A stretch of DNA of 64,000 nt, from the NCBI GenBank assembly GCA_028641055.1, contig CM054060.1, forward strand, positions 309,118,949-309,182,948. The letters are read 5' to 3'. The notes under the pieces were generated by a model. That model worked only from the letters and a program-made list of their open reading frames with translations, did no database searches and had not been told where the DNA came from. A program made the translations under genes and the position numbers. Positions 21,188-34,695 of this stretch are shown piece after piece. Each line of letters opens with the position of its first letter. The stretch's first letter is position 1. The stretch is from Alopecurus myosuroides. Its lineage: Eukaryota; Streptophyta; Magnoliopsida; Poales; Poaceae.

Positions 21188-22818
21188 TGGAGGGAATATG
21201 CCCGAGAGGCAATAATAAAGTGGTTATTATCTTATTCCTTGTTTATGATAATTGTTTTTTCTCATGATAGGATTGTATTAACCGAAAACGTTGATACATG
21301 TGTGTTTAATAAACAAACAATGGTTCCTAGTAAAGCATCTCTTTTAACTAGCTTGTTGATTAATAGATGATCAAGGTTTCCTGATCATGAACATTGGATG
21401 TTGTTAATAACGGGGTCATGTCATTGGTAGAATGATGTGATAAACATATACCCAAAGTGAATATAGCAATGTGATCAAGTCATTAAGTTACATTGTTATA
21501 TCACACATACGAAGTAACTCTAATCCTTAGACCATGAGATCATGTAAATCACTAACACCGAAAGAGTGCTTTCATGTCATCAAACGTCACACCGTAACAT
21601 GGTGACTATGAAGGTGCCGTTGGGTATTCGGAAAGTATTAGTTGAGGCTCATGGATCAAGAGTGGGATTTTTCCATCCAAATGACGGAAAGATATACTCT
21701 AGGCCCTCTTGGTGATATCACATCGACGCCTCTTGCAATCATGTGACTAGGTCAAAAGGATTTCATATCACGGAACGAGTAAACGAGTACTTGTCGGTAA
21801 CAAGATTGAACTAGGTATGGTTGATACCAATGATCGGATCTCGGACAAGTAAAATATCGCGAGACAAAGGGAATTGGTTACGACGTTTATGGTTCACACG
21901 ATCACTAGATTCATCGTTGAATGTGTAGGAGTCATTATGGATCTCCAGATCCCGCTATTGGCTATTGATCGGAGAGGTGTCTTGATCAGGTAAGCATTAT
22001 TCACAAACCATAGGGTGACACACTTAAGGTTCGATGACACGTTTGAGTGGATACGAAATATCGGAGAAAATCTGGACAACACCGAAATTGTTTCGGGTAA
22101 TTTTTAAATAGTTTAAGGGGATTCTTATCAAATGATTGTTAATAGATTTAACAACTAACTCAAGGGGTCATATGTTAATGTTTGTTAATGGAATTAACAA
22201 ATATTAAAATAAAGAAATAAAATTGTTTTATTTATTTATTAAAGAAACCCTTGGGATTTTGAGTGGGAATTAATGGAAGAATGAGTGGGTTGAGTGGAGA
22301 CTCCACTCACATGATGAGGGAGAGGTGGAGACACTCAAAAATTCATGGCTGCCATCCCCTCCTATATAAGGAGGGGTGGAAGCTCCCTCTCCCACACACA
22401 CACTTGTGTCATCTCTTCCTCCCTCCTCCCGCTGCTCCACCACTTGTTCATGCACTTGGCGAAGCCCTGAACGGAGTTGTCTCCATCACACCATGTCGTC
22501 GTTCTGCTGGAGTTCCGAGGGGTCCTTTACTTCTGCTGCCCCGCTGGATCGAGGGAACGGAGGTCGTCATCGAGCTGTACGTGTGACCGAGTGCGGAAGC
22601 GCTGCCGGATTGCAGCACTCATCTTCGCGATCTTGAGATTGATGTGAGTACGACTACATCACCAATGAGATTTTATCTCGTAACGCTTAGAGTCTTCGAG
22701 GGTATGTTTTCTTAAGACTCTCTCTATGCCCGTTGCTTTCATATCCTAGATTAGATCTTGGCCTTTCGGGTGTCTCTCGCGTAGGAATTTTTTTGTTTTC
22801 TATGCAACGAACCCTTCA
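21188..22818 (+). repeat. 5' LTR of element C
   Basis: 1631 bp, from TGGAGGG to CCCTTCA. A TATA box (CTATATAAG, 22362-22370) lies in the position expected for a BARE-type promoter. Direct copy of 27799-29431 with scattered substitutions. Confidence 0.93.
22362..22370 (+). promoter_or_regulatory. TATA box of the element C promoter
   Basis: CTATATAAG followed by a GC-rich initiator region, about 1.17 kb into the LTR. The matching copy in the 3' LTR is CTATATAA at 28973-28980. Confidence 0.7.
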
Positions 22819-22819
22819 G

Positions 22820-22832
22820 TGGTATCAGAGCC
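22820..22832 (+). other. Primer binding site of element C (tRNA-iMet)
   Basis: TGGTATCAGAGCC one base after the LTR end. Confidence 0.92.
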
Positions 22833-25800
22833 GGATCTATGCGTAGATGATTTGTACATGTAGAACACATAGGTGTATGTGGGCGTTGATGATCATGTTA
22901 TTGCCTCTTTGAGTGTTTTATGATCTTAGTGGCATAGTAGGATGAAGCTGCCCTAGACAAACTTTACGTGTACTTTGTACGCGAGACCTGTCTCACTTGT
23001 GGCTGAGGAGGTGTCCATTTCTCCTACTGTAGTTAAGATCTAATCTACGAAGAGTTGTTAAACATATGTTTATAAACGTTGTGATTGTTGTTCGTATGTA
23101 TGAACGGTTCTATCCTCGTAAGACCAAGCCACGTAAAATATGCAAAAATAAATTAGAGGCGTCTAACTTTTTTTTGCAGGGCATGTGATGTGATATGGTC
23201 AATGTTACAAATTTTATGTATGAGATGATATCTTTTGAAAATTATTAACATACCTACAGGAGCCATATGGTTGTCTTATTATTTATAGCATGCGTGTTGT
23301 ATATCATATCCATGTCATATATTGTAATTTTGATGGATAATCAAGATGGAGGTGCCATGGACCTTGGTGCCACGCCGGTGGAATGATGGAGATCATACCA
23401 TGATGCACAAGATGGAGATCAAGTGCAAGAAGGACCATATCATATCACATTATCCATGCATGTGATGTTAATCCTTTTATGCATCTTATTTTGCTTAGAT
23501 CGCGACGGTAGCATTATAAGATGATCCCTCTTACTTAATATCAAGATAATAATGTGTTCTTCCTTAGTATGCACTGTTAAGAAAGTTCGTCGTTTCGAGA
23601 CACCACGTGATGATCGGGTGTGACAGACTCAACGTTCGCATACAACAGGTGCTGACGAGCCTAGCATGTACAGACTTGGCATAGGAACACACGCAATACT
23701 ACAGTTCTACTTGGCGAGCCTAGCATGTACATAAATGGCCTCGGACCACGTAACCAAAAGGTAAAGCATGAGTCATATGGATGATATGATGAACATGTCG
23801 ATGTTCTCCTTTGCAGCTACATCATCTCACGTGATGATCGGTTTTGGTGTAGTGAATTTGGTTTGTGTAATCACTAAAAAAGACTAGAGGGATGTTGTTT
23901 TTGAGTGGGAGTTCATGTAGTAATTTTGAATTAACTTGAACTTATTTTATCATGAACAACCAATCAAAGTGAATTTGCACAAATTGTAGTATTTATTGGC
24001 ATCCACAAACTACCTTACACTTAGATTGTTAATTGAGATATAACTGTTATGATGTGGTATAACCATTTAAAATTGGTACCGTATTAGTGAAATTTAAAAT
24101 TTAGTCCTATAGTAGATTTTCGGTATTTCCTACCTAGCTCCATATGATTAATGATTGATTGATCTAGAGAGCAAATAATTTCTACTAAGAATCCAGAGTC
24201 ATGCTTGCTTCCATATTAATTTATCTTCAAACGAATGTTTTGTTGATCAAGGTGATTTAGGAACTGAAAAGAATTGCTTTCAGAAACAATCAAGTGAAAG
24301 ATATATTGATATCTAGAGACTTATTTGTGGCAACATGATCGAGTATAATTTAGCGTGACAATGTATGGTTATATTATTTGAATATATGCAATGATTGAAG
24401 ACGCTAGGCGTTTGAATCTTCCAAAAGTTGGGCGCTAAAATTTATCCGCTAAATTCCTTCCTTCAAGCTATAGTAGCTTAATCATAAAGTTGTTATGATG
24501 GGATGGATTAAAAGTATGGGTAAAATCGTTTACCTAGCTTGAGTATTGCTAAGTGTGGAATCCGGAAGAATGCTATTAATATGGTGATATTAGTAGAACA
24601 ATCAAACTCAAAGTATGACTCAATGGGTGATAATATATGACTAACACGCCAAGGAAAATATGCTAGTACGACTAGCATTGTTTGATGTTGAATGATTCTT
24701 CTGTAAATAATAGGGAATATTGAAAATAGAATTACAAGATGGTATATGGCAGAAAAGAAGATGACTGGAAAAGTCCAGCTCAGGTGTATATGTTTGATAT
24801 ACAAGTTATAGATGTATTACTAGTTAACAAAGTATTTTTTGGGGTATTTTGATACCAGATTGGTTGGTATGAGTTGTCATACAAAGCAACACAATGGAAG
24901 AAATACAAGGGCCTAAAAGGAACTAGTAGTAGATGTGGAATCGATCATGACAAAAATAGTAATAAAGTGTTATTGTGTTCATTGTCGTATCGAACCAAAC
25001 ATTCAAGATATATTTTAAGAACTTAATAAGTTGTTATTTTGTTCCGGTCTTTTGTGAGAACAAATAAGATTGTTCAAATATGACCATATTCCATAATTGA
25101 TGCATGTGTTAATATAAATCATGTTGGTAAAGTAAACATCTATAAGACTAAAATGCTAAACATTGCAAGACATAAAATAATTTCACTTAAATTGTGACAC
25201 CACCATTTTAGTTCATATCGAAAAGGAAAACATGAAGGAACTCCATGTTAATGGACTTCCGGAGTCATTTTGTTTTGAATAAATTGACGCTTGTGAGACC
25301 TCTTCCAAAAGATGACTAAAATGCCATTCATAGGCCAAAGTAGAATGGACGACTAATTTAGTGGAGATTATACATATGGATGTATATAGTCCATTATGTG
25401 TAGTCGTGTGTGGTGGATTAATTTTTTCCTTCATAAAATTCCATCGATGATTTAAGTAGATATATGAGTATATCTATTTAAAGAGAACATAGTTTGACAT
25501 TTTTGAATTGGTTCCAATTATTGTTAGTATGAAGTAAAAATCATCGTAACAAGATAATCAAGTATTTATGATTGGATCATAAAGGATAAAGTTTAAGTTA
25601 CAAGTTTAGCAAAACATCTAAGGAGTTGCAGAATTGTTCTACAACTTATACTTATCGAATATCGCACATTAGTTTGGAATATTCAAGAGACAAAATCAAA
25701 GTTTGTTGAACATGGTAAGATTAATAAAAATGCCATTATAATTTTGTAGTTTATACATTCGTGACAACCGCTTTTACACTGAAAAGAGCGCCATCATGAT

Positions 25801-27798
25801 CCTTTGAAATTGACACCATATAAGTTATGGTTTCGGTAGTGACCCGAATTGTCTTTTTCTTAAATTATGGTATGCATAGCATGTGTAAAATGTTTACAAC
25901 CAAAATAGGATAAATATATGTTTATAAGGTTATCCCAACGAATCCATTGGGTATTTCTCCTATCACCGAACCAAAGACAAATGTTGTTTGTCAGAAAGGA
26001 TTGATTTCTCGAGAAAGTAGTTCTTGCGAAACAAGTGAGTGGGAGGACAGTACAAACTCGACGAGATTAGAGAATCTTAGTTACCATGTCAAGAGTAGCG
26101 CAGCACTGGAAGTTGTTCTATGGTTTCCTATTTTTACAAAGTATAAGACAATACATGTGTTGTAGATACTTCGAATGAGTTTGCGAACTGAACACAAAAG
26201 TCCTAAAACTTTGTACTTAAACCAACTTGTGGTTTAAGAGTAAAGTGTTGTTTTGACAACAAAGGACCTAAAACTTATAAAGGAAGCAAATGATGGGCCC
26301 TGACTACGTAAAATTTGCTATGAGTCATTATATCCGCGATAGTATCCCTGTATGAATATCAAGTATGTGACTTGGTAGTCCTTTCGATAGGCATGATGCC
26401 TAACGATAGAAAATGGGTCTATATAGCAACAAAGACATGGATTTTACATCCTTTGAAAGTTGTACTTGTCGAAATGATGTTTTCGAGGAATTTCAAAGAG
26501 TTGACTACTACAATATTTTGATCTTCCGTAGTGATACTTTAGTCTTTGTGGATAATTCTAGAAAAAGTTACATATTATGATATGGCAGTTGAATAACAAA
26601 AACCAACTTTCCTCTCAAGGAAGTTTGATCAAGGATGTGTACTTGACACGGTCTGAGAGTTTTGTAAAATTCAAAAGGTTGCTGGAAAGGTATGCCACTT
26701 CAATGGTTGAAGTGAGCATAACGAAGTTGGAATCTTTACCTTACTGAAGTTATCAAAAGAGTTTTATTCCATCATGAACGATAAAAATGCTTGTAAAGTT
26801 ACAAGAAATTAAGTGGGAGCGCTATGACATATTTCCAATGCTTTATGTAGATGACATATGGTTGATTGGAAAATATGTATTTTAAATTAACACGGATAAG
26901 ATTTTCATATTGATGAAAGGCTTAGGAGATATTGGGCATCGATATCTATAAGAGATGGATTGAAGCGCCTCATATGGTTGAGCCAAATTACATAGATGAA
27001 GTATTGAAGTAAGTCAATATCAAAATGACAAGAAGGAGTTCTTGTCACATGGAAAAGAATTGAGCAATATTCAAGTGTTTTGACACATGATGAGCATCAT
27101 TGAAATTGAGATTTATAAGTCATGTGTTACATGCTATGTACACAACCAGATGAATCATGTGCTATAAAATGTTATAGTCGGATAATTCATATGATGATTA
27201 GACAACAGTGGGAGAGATCCTTATGCCATTTTCTAGAAATGCTAAAGGATATGTTTTCCTATATAGTAATGACAAAATATTCATTGTAATATGTTACACT
27301 AATAGTCTTGTAATCTATTCAAATAATTTTATCTCAATTAAAATATGTGATGAAGGGTAGAAAAATAGGCTGGAAGGAAGTTCCATGCTAGATTTGAATG
27401 AGTTCTAAATTAAACTATTGTGACGGGTACTACAACAAAGGCTAAGTATATTGTTGTGTTGAAAACAAATAATATGAGTTTGTGTCAAGGAGTTCTTTAT
27501 TGAACTTGGTGAATTTCCAAGAAAGCTAACACTATGAAGCTACATTTTCACAATGTTAGTAACATTAATTTAAGCTGAGGAATTAATGGCTCGCCGATTG
27601 ACCAAATATATACAAATCCATCTCATTAGAGAATGAGTGATGCGTGTAGACGCAAAGAACATGCAAATACAATAGGACCTGAACATGTGAGATCTTTTTA
27701 TGATGTTTAACACATGCGAAGCATGGTAATAACACTAGAACACCATATGTGTTAAGTGCTTACAGACTAGATTATTGACTCTAGTGCAAGTGGGAGAC
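22833..27798 (+). pseudogene. Degenerate gag-pol interior of element C
   Basis: No ORF longer than about 100 codons on either strand. Remnants still identify a Copia pol. A reverse-transcriptase active site MLYVDDIWLIG is encoded at 26838-26870. A decayed RNase H end resembling STTEAEY lies near 27430-27457 (now STTKAKY). Stops and frameshifts fill the rest. The YVDD motif on the plus strand agrees with the LTR orientation. Confidence 0.75.
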
Positions 27799-29431
27799 TG
27801 AAGGGAATATGCCCGGGAGGCAATAATAAAGTGGTTATTCTCTTATTCCTTGTTTATAATAATTGTTTGTTTCTCATGCTAGAATTTTAGTAACCGGAAA
27901 CGTTGATACATGTGTGTTTAATAAACAAACAATGGTTCCTAGTAAAGCCTCTCTTTTAACTAGCTCGTTGATTAATAGATGATCAAGGTTTCCTGATCAT
28001 GAACATTGGATGTTTCTAATAACGGGGTCATCTAATTGGTAGAATGATGTGATGAACACATACACAAAGTGAATATAGAAATGTGATCAAGTCATTAAGT
28101 TACATTGTTATATCACACATACGAAGTAACTCTAATCCTTAGACCATGAGATCATGTCAATCACTAACACCGAAAGAGTGCTTTGATGTCATCAAATATC
28201 ACACCATAGCAGGGTGACTATAAAGGTGTCGTTGGGTATTTGGAAATTATTAGTTGAGCCTCATGGATCAAAAGTGGGATTTGTCCATCCAAATGACGGA
28301 AAGATATACTCTGGGCCCTCTCGATGATATCACATCGACATCGGTTGCAAACATGTGACTAGGTCACAAGGATGTCATATCACAGAACGAGTAAAGAAGT
28401 ACTTGTCGGTAACAGGATTGAACTAGGTATGGTTGATACCAATGATCGAATCTCGGACAAGTAAAATATCGCGAGACAAAGGGAATTGGTTAGGACGTTT
28501 ATGGTTCACACGATCAATAGATTCATCGTTCAATATGTAGGAGTCATTATGGATCTCCAGATCACGCTATTGGCTATTGATTGGAGAGGTGTCTCGATCA
28601 TGTCAGCATTATTCACGAACCGTAGGGTGACACGCTTAAGGTTCGATGACGCGCTTGAGTGGATACGGAATATCAGAGAAAATCTGGACAACACCAAATT
28701 GTTTCGGGTAATTTTGAAATAGTTCAAGGGGATTCTTATCAAATGGTTGTCAATAGATTTAACAACTAACTCAAGGGGTCATATGTTAATGTTTGTTAAT
28801 GGAATTAACAAATATTAAAATAAGAAATAATATTATTTTATTTATTTATTAAAGAAGACCCTTGGGATTTTGAGTGGGAATTAATGGAAGAATGAGTGGG
28901 TTGAGTGGAGACTCCACTCACATGATGAGGGAGAGGTGGAGACACCAAAAAATTCGTGGTTGCCACCCCCTCCTATATAAGAAGGGGTGGAAGCTCCCTC
29001 TCCCACACATACACACTTGTGTCATCTCTTCCTCCCTCCTCCCGCTGCTCCACCACTTGTTCATGCGCTTGGCGAAGCACTGAACGAAGTTTTCTCCACC
29101 ACACCATGCCGTCGTGCTGCTGGAGTTCCGAGGGATCCTCTACTTCCGCTGCCCCATTGGATCGAGGGAACGGAGGTCTTCATCGAGTTGTACGTGTTAC
29201 CGAGTGCGGAAGCGCTGCCATATTGCAGCGCTCATCTTCACGATCTTGAGATCGATGTGAGTACGACTACATCACAGACGAGATTTGAACTCGTAATGCT
29301 TAGAGTCTTCGAGGGTATGTTTTCTTAAGACTCTCTCTATGCCCGTTGCTTTCATCTCCTAGATTAGATCTTGGCCTTTCGGGTGTCTCTCGCGTAGGAA
29401 ATTTTTTGTTTTCTATGCAATGAACCCTTCA
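27799..29431 (+). repeat. 3' LTR of element C
   Basis: 1633 bp, from TGAAGGG to CCCTTCA, followed by the target duplication GATTT at 29432-29436. Confidence 0.93.
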
Positions 29432-29436
29432 GATTT

Positions 29437-31162
29437 GTCATTGGTATTGGCATCCCCTTGGCTTGTTCCAAGCTTGGGGGAGTGTCGCGGTATCACCTTT
29501 ATCTTTCACCCTTTTTACCTTTTAGTAGAGGCATATCATGAGTAGAGAAAATATCATATAGGATGGTTTGCAGTATGGAGGTGTCACTCTCTAGTTGGTT
29601 ATCGTTGTATCCCTTGGTTTGAGTTATCGTAATGAAATATTAATGAGAAGTTTCATCATCTACTTGTTCTACTTTATTTTAGTTTGCAATTTTTGTTATG
29701 TGATTGATCTTATTATTGGTATTGGTATCAATTTTGGAGCTTCAAGATAAACTAGTTTGTTTTGCCAAACTTAGCATTGGTTAGTAGCAAAAGTACGTTG
29801 ATACTTAAGTAGAAAAGAGGGAGTTGCATGTAGATATATTATTCCATGATCTTTCTATCTTGTTATCCCATAAGCTTAGTATTCTCAAACAAGTTTGTTT
29901 GCACCTTCAAGGAAGATTGCATGATTGGCTTTATCATATATGTTTTTGTTTGTTTTAATTCAATTCTTATGCTTGCTACCCAACCTTGCTAGCTAAAACA
30001 TGTACTGAGAGGGAATGCTTCTTGTGCATCCAAACCTTGAGCCCAAAACCTTGCCATTTGTGTCCACCATACCTACCTATATGTGGTATTTCACCGCCAC
30101 TCCAAGTAAATTGCTTGTGTGATACCTTTAAACCTTCAAAACTACACCTGTTTTGTGCCCCTGTTTTAGCTCATGAGGACGCAAATAGAGAATCTTTATC
30201 TCACTTGTTGATTGGATTTCACACCCTGGACTAGTGGTTTCATCCGCTTATCCAAATGCTAGAAGAGCTGGCAGCGGGGTTCCCAACCCCAAATAATAAT
30301 ACAAATTCTCTTCACTATTTTTCCCCTGATTTATCAGTCAAAGCATCATTGTGTAAACAAGAGAGAAAGAGGGATGACCTTCTATACCAGTTGCGTCCTT
30401 CTATGGGAGCCGCTCTTGTGAAGTCTAGTTGGATTGTGACGTACCATATTTTTTGTTTGCCATTCATTGAAATAAACATACACCTTTCAAAATTAGACAC
30501 TCCTCCATGGTATGTGATTGTTGGCACGCACCCGAGGATTCGGTTAGCCATGGTTTGTGTAAGAAAGGTTGGTAGGAGTGTCAACCATTTTATAGCTCTG
30601 TTTTTACAAAATAAAAGCTCTAGCACATGAGTGATCAATGCTTCCCTCTGCGAAGGGCTTATCTTTTACATTTATGTTGAGTCAGTAAACCTACTTCTTT
30701 CTGTCTTAACCAAGCATTTGAGTTGTTGTGATTCATCCAGCTATATGTTGATTTACTCAATCATGTTCTTTATTCTTCCTGGTTTCTACAAATACGTTTA
30801 TCTGTTTGAATACCACTTTGAAAGTTACCAATGTTTTGTAAAGAGACCGTTATAATTGAGCATGATAAACTCTACAGTATAAGCTCTAGTATAAAGACTC
30901 TGATCGAAAGTTAAGTACACTATTAATTGTTCTCTGACCAAGAACGAAGTTTTCCTTTACCAATTTTGATTTACTTTTTGCACCTTTAGTGTTCCTTTGC
31001 TTGTTTCAAGTTTGATTATATGAGAGGAAGTTGTTGTCTAAAATAACTTGTTCTTTGTTAGATATGATGCCTCTTGTCCGTATTTTTTTTATCGACACCC
31101 CACTCCATAAACCTGTGGTCATGTTTACTGAGTTCAGTTTCGCTTGGGGACAAGCAAGGTCT
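29437..31162 (+). other. 3' noncoding region of element E, including a 124-codon ORF in the env position
   Basis: A polypurine-like tract CCAAGCTTGGGGGAG at 29468-29482 lies about 1.7 kb before the true one. An ORF at 30256-30630 (MLEELAAGFPTPNNNTNS..) occupies the place of the Athila env-like gene. It has no signal peptide or clear transmembrane helix, and its counterparts in D and G are broken by frameshifts. I see conserved nucleotides here rather than a proven gene. Confidence 0.55.
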
Positions 31163-31177
31163 AAGATTGGGGGGAGT

Positions 31178-32670
31178 TGATACGTCCATTTTGCATCACT
31201 GGTTTATATTGTTATTTTCTGTTATTCATCGATATATTTCATGTTATGATGCACAACTTATGTTATTTTATCTTATTTTGCATGTTTCATAATTTTTGGA
31301 GAATAAACACCGGGACCAGAAATCTGATGGAAAAAGCACCGTCAGAAGTTTAGAAGAAGAGGGGGGACACCGGAGATGTCTTAGAAGTTCAGAGGAGGAT
31401 GCCAGCCAGAGGGGGACCAGAGGGGGGCCACCAGGAGCCCACACCATGAGGTGGCGCGCCCCCCTTGGCCGCGCCGGCAGGTGGTGTGGCCACCCTGGCC
31501 CACCTCTGGTCGACCCCTTTCGCGTACTTGACCCCGAGGGAACCCTAAGCTCGAGAGGATCATCGAAGAATTATTCACCGCCACCTTAGGGTGGAAAACA
31601 CCAGAGAGAGAAAAGCTCTTCGTCAGGGAGAAATATGTCGGGGAAATTCCTCCCTAGAGAGGGTAAATCCTCGCCATCGTCACCGTCATCTCTCCGGGCA
31701 TCATCAAGATCGTCATCGTCACCATCATCACCACCAGCACTATCACCCTCATCATCCACCTTCATCCCGTTGTAACAATTAGGGGGCTCTATCATTGTTT
31801 TACATTAGATCTCTCTCCCGGTGTGGATTACTTGTTAGTAGTTGATGCTTGTGAGATTTATCGGTGTTAGCACTTTATGACCAAATTGTTATTATCCATT
31901 ATATCACCTCTAATTAGGACCCATATGATTTTTTTGAGTAGTTCGTTTAGTTCTTGAGGACATGGGAGAAGTCATGATGTTAGTAGTGAAGTTATGTTGA
32001 AGTAATATCTCGTGGGTCGATATTTAAGTTGTGGTGCTATTCTTCTAGTGGTGTCATGTGAACGTCGACTACATGATACTTCACCTTTATGGGCCTAGGA
32101 GGATGCACGGTGTATTTGGCTACTAATTTTGGGGTTGCCAGAGTAATAGAAACCTAAACCCCCGTTAGGAAACCAATGCACGAGGGAGCGTAGAATCCCG
32201 GATTTTTAAGGTTGCGGTTAGATTGATCTTAATTGCTTTCTTGTATTTGCGGATGCTTACGAGGGGTATAATCACAAGTATGTATTAGTCCTATTTGGGT
32301 GGTGCATTATCATAGGTTCACCCACACAACACTTCACGAACCAATGGATATTAATCAACCGTAACGAAGCGAAAGCACTTGACCAAATTCCCATGTGTCC
32401 TCGAGAACGTTTGGTAGTCATAAGTAATACAACCGGCTTGTCCTTTGCTCTCAAAAGGATTGGGCCACTCGCTGCAATATTATTTATAGTTATTTATTTA
32501 CTCACACTTTATTTTTCTGCTATATCAAAAACCTCCAAAAACCCGTTTGCTAGTGTTTACAGTGAATCCTCTATCCAACCTGTTTGTCAACACCTTCTGC
32601 TTCTCGTTGGGTTCGACACTCTTGTTTATCAAAAGTACTACGATACACCCCTTATACTTGTGGGTCATCA
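31178..32670 (+). repeat. 3' LTR of element E (1493 bp)
   Basis: It starts TGATACGTCC after a polypurine tract (AAGATTGGGGGGAG) and ends GTGGGTCATCA. It contains the same kind of GC-rich block (31443-31492) as the D, F and G LTRs. Confidence 0.85.
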
Positions 32671-33362
32671 CTTCCCCCCTCTCCTCTTGCCCCTCGCCTT
32701 CCTCCTCGGCCTCCGTCGTAGCCTGGAGCAGCGATAAATCCCATGGCCCTTGCTTCGGGAGAGGCGTCGTGGCCGATGTAGATGAGCGGGGGTGAGCCTT
32801 CTCTTGATCATTTCTAAGTTCTACCCCTCTTATTTTGATCTCTCTCATGTGTACTCTGAATCTCAGCAGTACTAGAAACCGGTGGTAGAATGAAGAGGAG
32901 AGCCCGTCTTCGTACAACATTGAGACACCCTATGCTTCTGTTGTTGCATGAGCTCCTCTTTCCTATCCTTATGCAGCTACGGTTTGAATAGATGGGAGAT
33001 TATGAGAATGATTTCATGTTTATATTTCATTTTGTTTTGTAAATTTTGCTGCTCAAGATGTTGTGGGAGATGAGTTATTGGTGCTAAGAGACCATCACTG
33101 GATCTTGAGAGTCGAGACAACATACACCTTTGCTGGTACTCAGTCACCAGTGAAATTGAGTAGATAGTCACAATAATAACATGGATTTGGGAGTATGCTA
33201 TCCATGATGGCCGACTGTGTTGCCTGCAGCCATTTATTCTTGCTGGGAGGTGCACTACCTGTCCCTTTCTATGTTACTCTGAGATGAGGTGGTGCCTTCT
33301 CTGAAGCATGGTTAGTAATGTGAGTGTTCATTTTATGTCATGATGTATGAAGTATATACCAT
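32671..33362. other. Unclassified sequence between element E and solo LTR F
   Basis: No ORF with recognisable similarity and no terminal repeats. It is the left flank of the F insertion and is continuous with 39961 onward once F is removed. Confidence 0.6.
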
Positions 33363-33367
33363 ACGCT
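33363..33367 (+). other. Target site duplication of solo LTR F, left copy
   Basis: ACGCT directly before the LTR start TGATGTCTACGC at 33368. ACGCT also follows the LTR end at 39961-39965. The match sets both edges of the solo LTR. Confidence 0.85.
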
Positions 33368-34297
33368 TGATGTCTACGCATGCTTCTATTCTTGTAGATA
33401 GTGTTGGGGTTCCAAGTGCAGAGGTTTGTAGAACATCATCAAGTTTCCCTTAAGTGGATTACCCAAGGTTTATCGAACTCATGGAGGAAGAGGTCAAAGG
33501 TATCCCTCTCAAACAACCCTGCAATTATGATACAAGAATTCTCTTGTGTCCCCAACACACCTAATACAATTGTCAGTTGAATAGGTGCACTAGTTCGGTG
33601 AAGAGAGAGTGAAATACAAGTAATATGGATGATTATAAGTGACAATATCAATCTGAAATAAAAATGGCAGCAAGAAAACATGTAGCAGAACTGATTGTAA
33701 ATGGTGTTTCAATGCTTCGAAACAAGCCCTAGGGATCCTACTTTCACTAGTGGACACTCTCAACGATGATAAGATAATTGAATGCATAAATATCATCTCT
33801 TCACTATGCTACTCTGATCACTCTCCGGTCGGATAACGAACACCAATCCATGCGTAGGGCTGTAATAGCACTCCTCAAGTCTATATTCCCTCTGTAGGGC
33901 ACCCCACGCCGTCACTATGAGCATCCCAAATTAGTACTAAACAACCCCCAAATTAGGCCCTGCTTTGCCCTAAGTGGCCAACAAGTGCCAGCAGAAAACG
34001 AAAATGGCTGACCAGAATCAATTTAGGAGTAAAAGATGTGAAATTACCAATCCAACTAAGAATATGATGATTTCAACATAAGGAATACGTGGCCAAACAT
34101 CTCCTTTATGTTAAGATTGCATTCATCACTGAAATCTAGAAATTCATCTCCTTTATGTCTGCTGCACTCTTGGTTCTTGTTTTGTTCATCTGTTCTTGGT
34201 CTCTTTTGTGCTTGCTGAACAGGTACTGCTGCTGCTAACTGTTGCTGCTGCTGCTATCTGATGCTAACTGCTGCTGCTACCTGATGCTACTACCTAG

Positions 34298-34456
34298 GAG
34301 TTTTTGCTGCTACCTGATGCTACCTGGGATGTTTTTGATTGCCAACCTGGGAGTTTTTGCTGCTACCTGATGCTACCTGGGATGTTTTTGATTGCCAACC
34401 TGGGAGTTTTTGCTGCTACCTGATGCTACCTGGGATGTTTTTTATTGCCAACCTGA
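34298..34456 (+). repeat. Three 53-bp tandem repeats with TGCTGC-rich lead-in
   Basis: Copies begin with GAGTTTTTGCTGCTACC at 34298, 34351 and 34404. Each contains GGGATGTTTTTGATTGCC, with one variant in the third copy. A (TGC)n-like stretch at 34215-34295 and a partial unit after 34457 flank them. They precede the CACTA ORF2. Confidence 0.9.
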
Positions 34457-34695
34457 GAGTTTTTGTGGCATATATGAATTCCTGGGCTGTTTTTGTGGCC
34501 ATATGTGCATTGTATTAATGTTGTAGGTACATTGAGTGCCAATGTTTTGCCGGAACGTTGATTCATTTCTGTTCCGGAAAATTTCTGGCACTCCGGCATG
34601 GCCATTTATAGCATAGGTCATGCCGAATTTTTCCCGTGACTAACCTAGTATACATTTTGTCTACGGATCCGGCTTTATTGGACCACTACCTGCTT

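Larger units (their letters stand above)
21188..29431 (+). mobile_element. Element C: BARE/Angela-type Copia retrotransposon, degenerate
   Basis: LTRs lie at 21188-22818 and 27799-29431, flanked by a perfect 5-bp duplication GATTT. A tRNA-iMet primer site follows the left LTR (22820-22832), and a Copia-type polypurine tract (AAGTGGGAGAC) precedes the right LTR. The LTR start (GGGAATATGCCC.GAGGCAATAATAAA) is typical of the BARE/Angela/WIS group of Triticeae. The LTRs differ at many positions and the interior has no long ORF, so it is older than A and inactive. It is inserted at the stop codon of the element E ORF. Confidence 0.93.
29437..32670 (+). mobile_element. Element E: 3' part of a plus-strand Athila-type Gypsy element
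   Basis: This continues the fragment 20990-21182 after the Copia insertion. It has an AT-rich 3' region (29437-31162), a polypurine tract at 31163-31176 and an LTR at 31178-32670. The 3' region resembles the reverse complement of the D and G 3' regions over several stretches (for example around 30050-30290). It is therefore the same superfamily on the opposite strand, but with a different LTR (TGATACGTCCATTTTGC). Its 5' half is outside the window. Confidence 0.8.

Noticed and set aside
22263..22636. ORFs in the Copia LTR (and 28874-29328)
   Set aside because: They lie in the transcribed LTR, differ between copies by frameshifts and match no protein.
33911..33930. CACTATGAGCATCCC as the missing left terminus of the CACTA element
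   Set aside because: Only the first five bases agree with the right terminus CACTACTAGAGAAAAGC, and no sub-terminal CAGGCG repeats follow.
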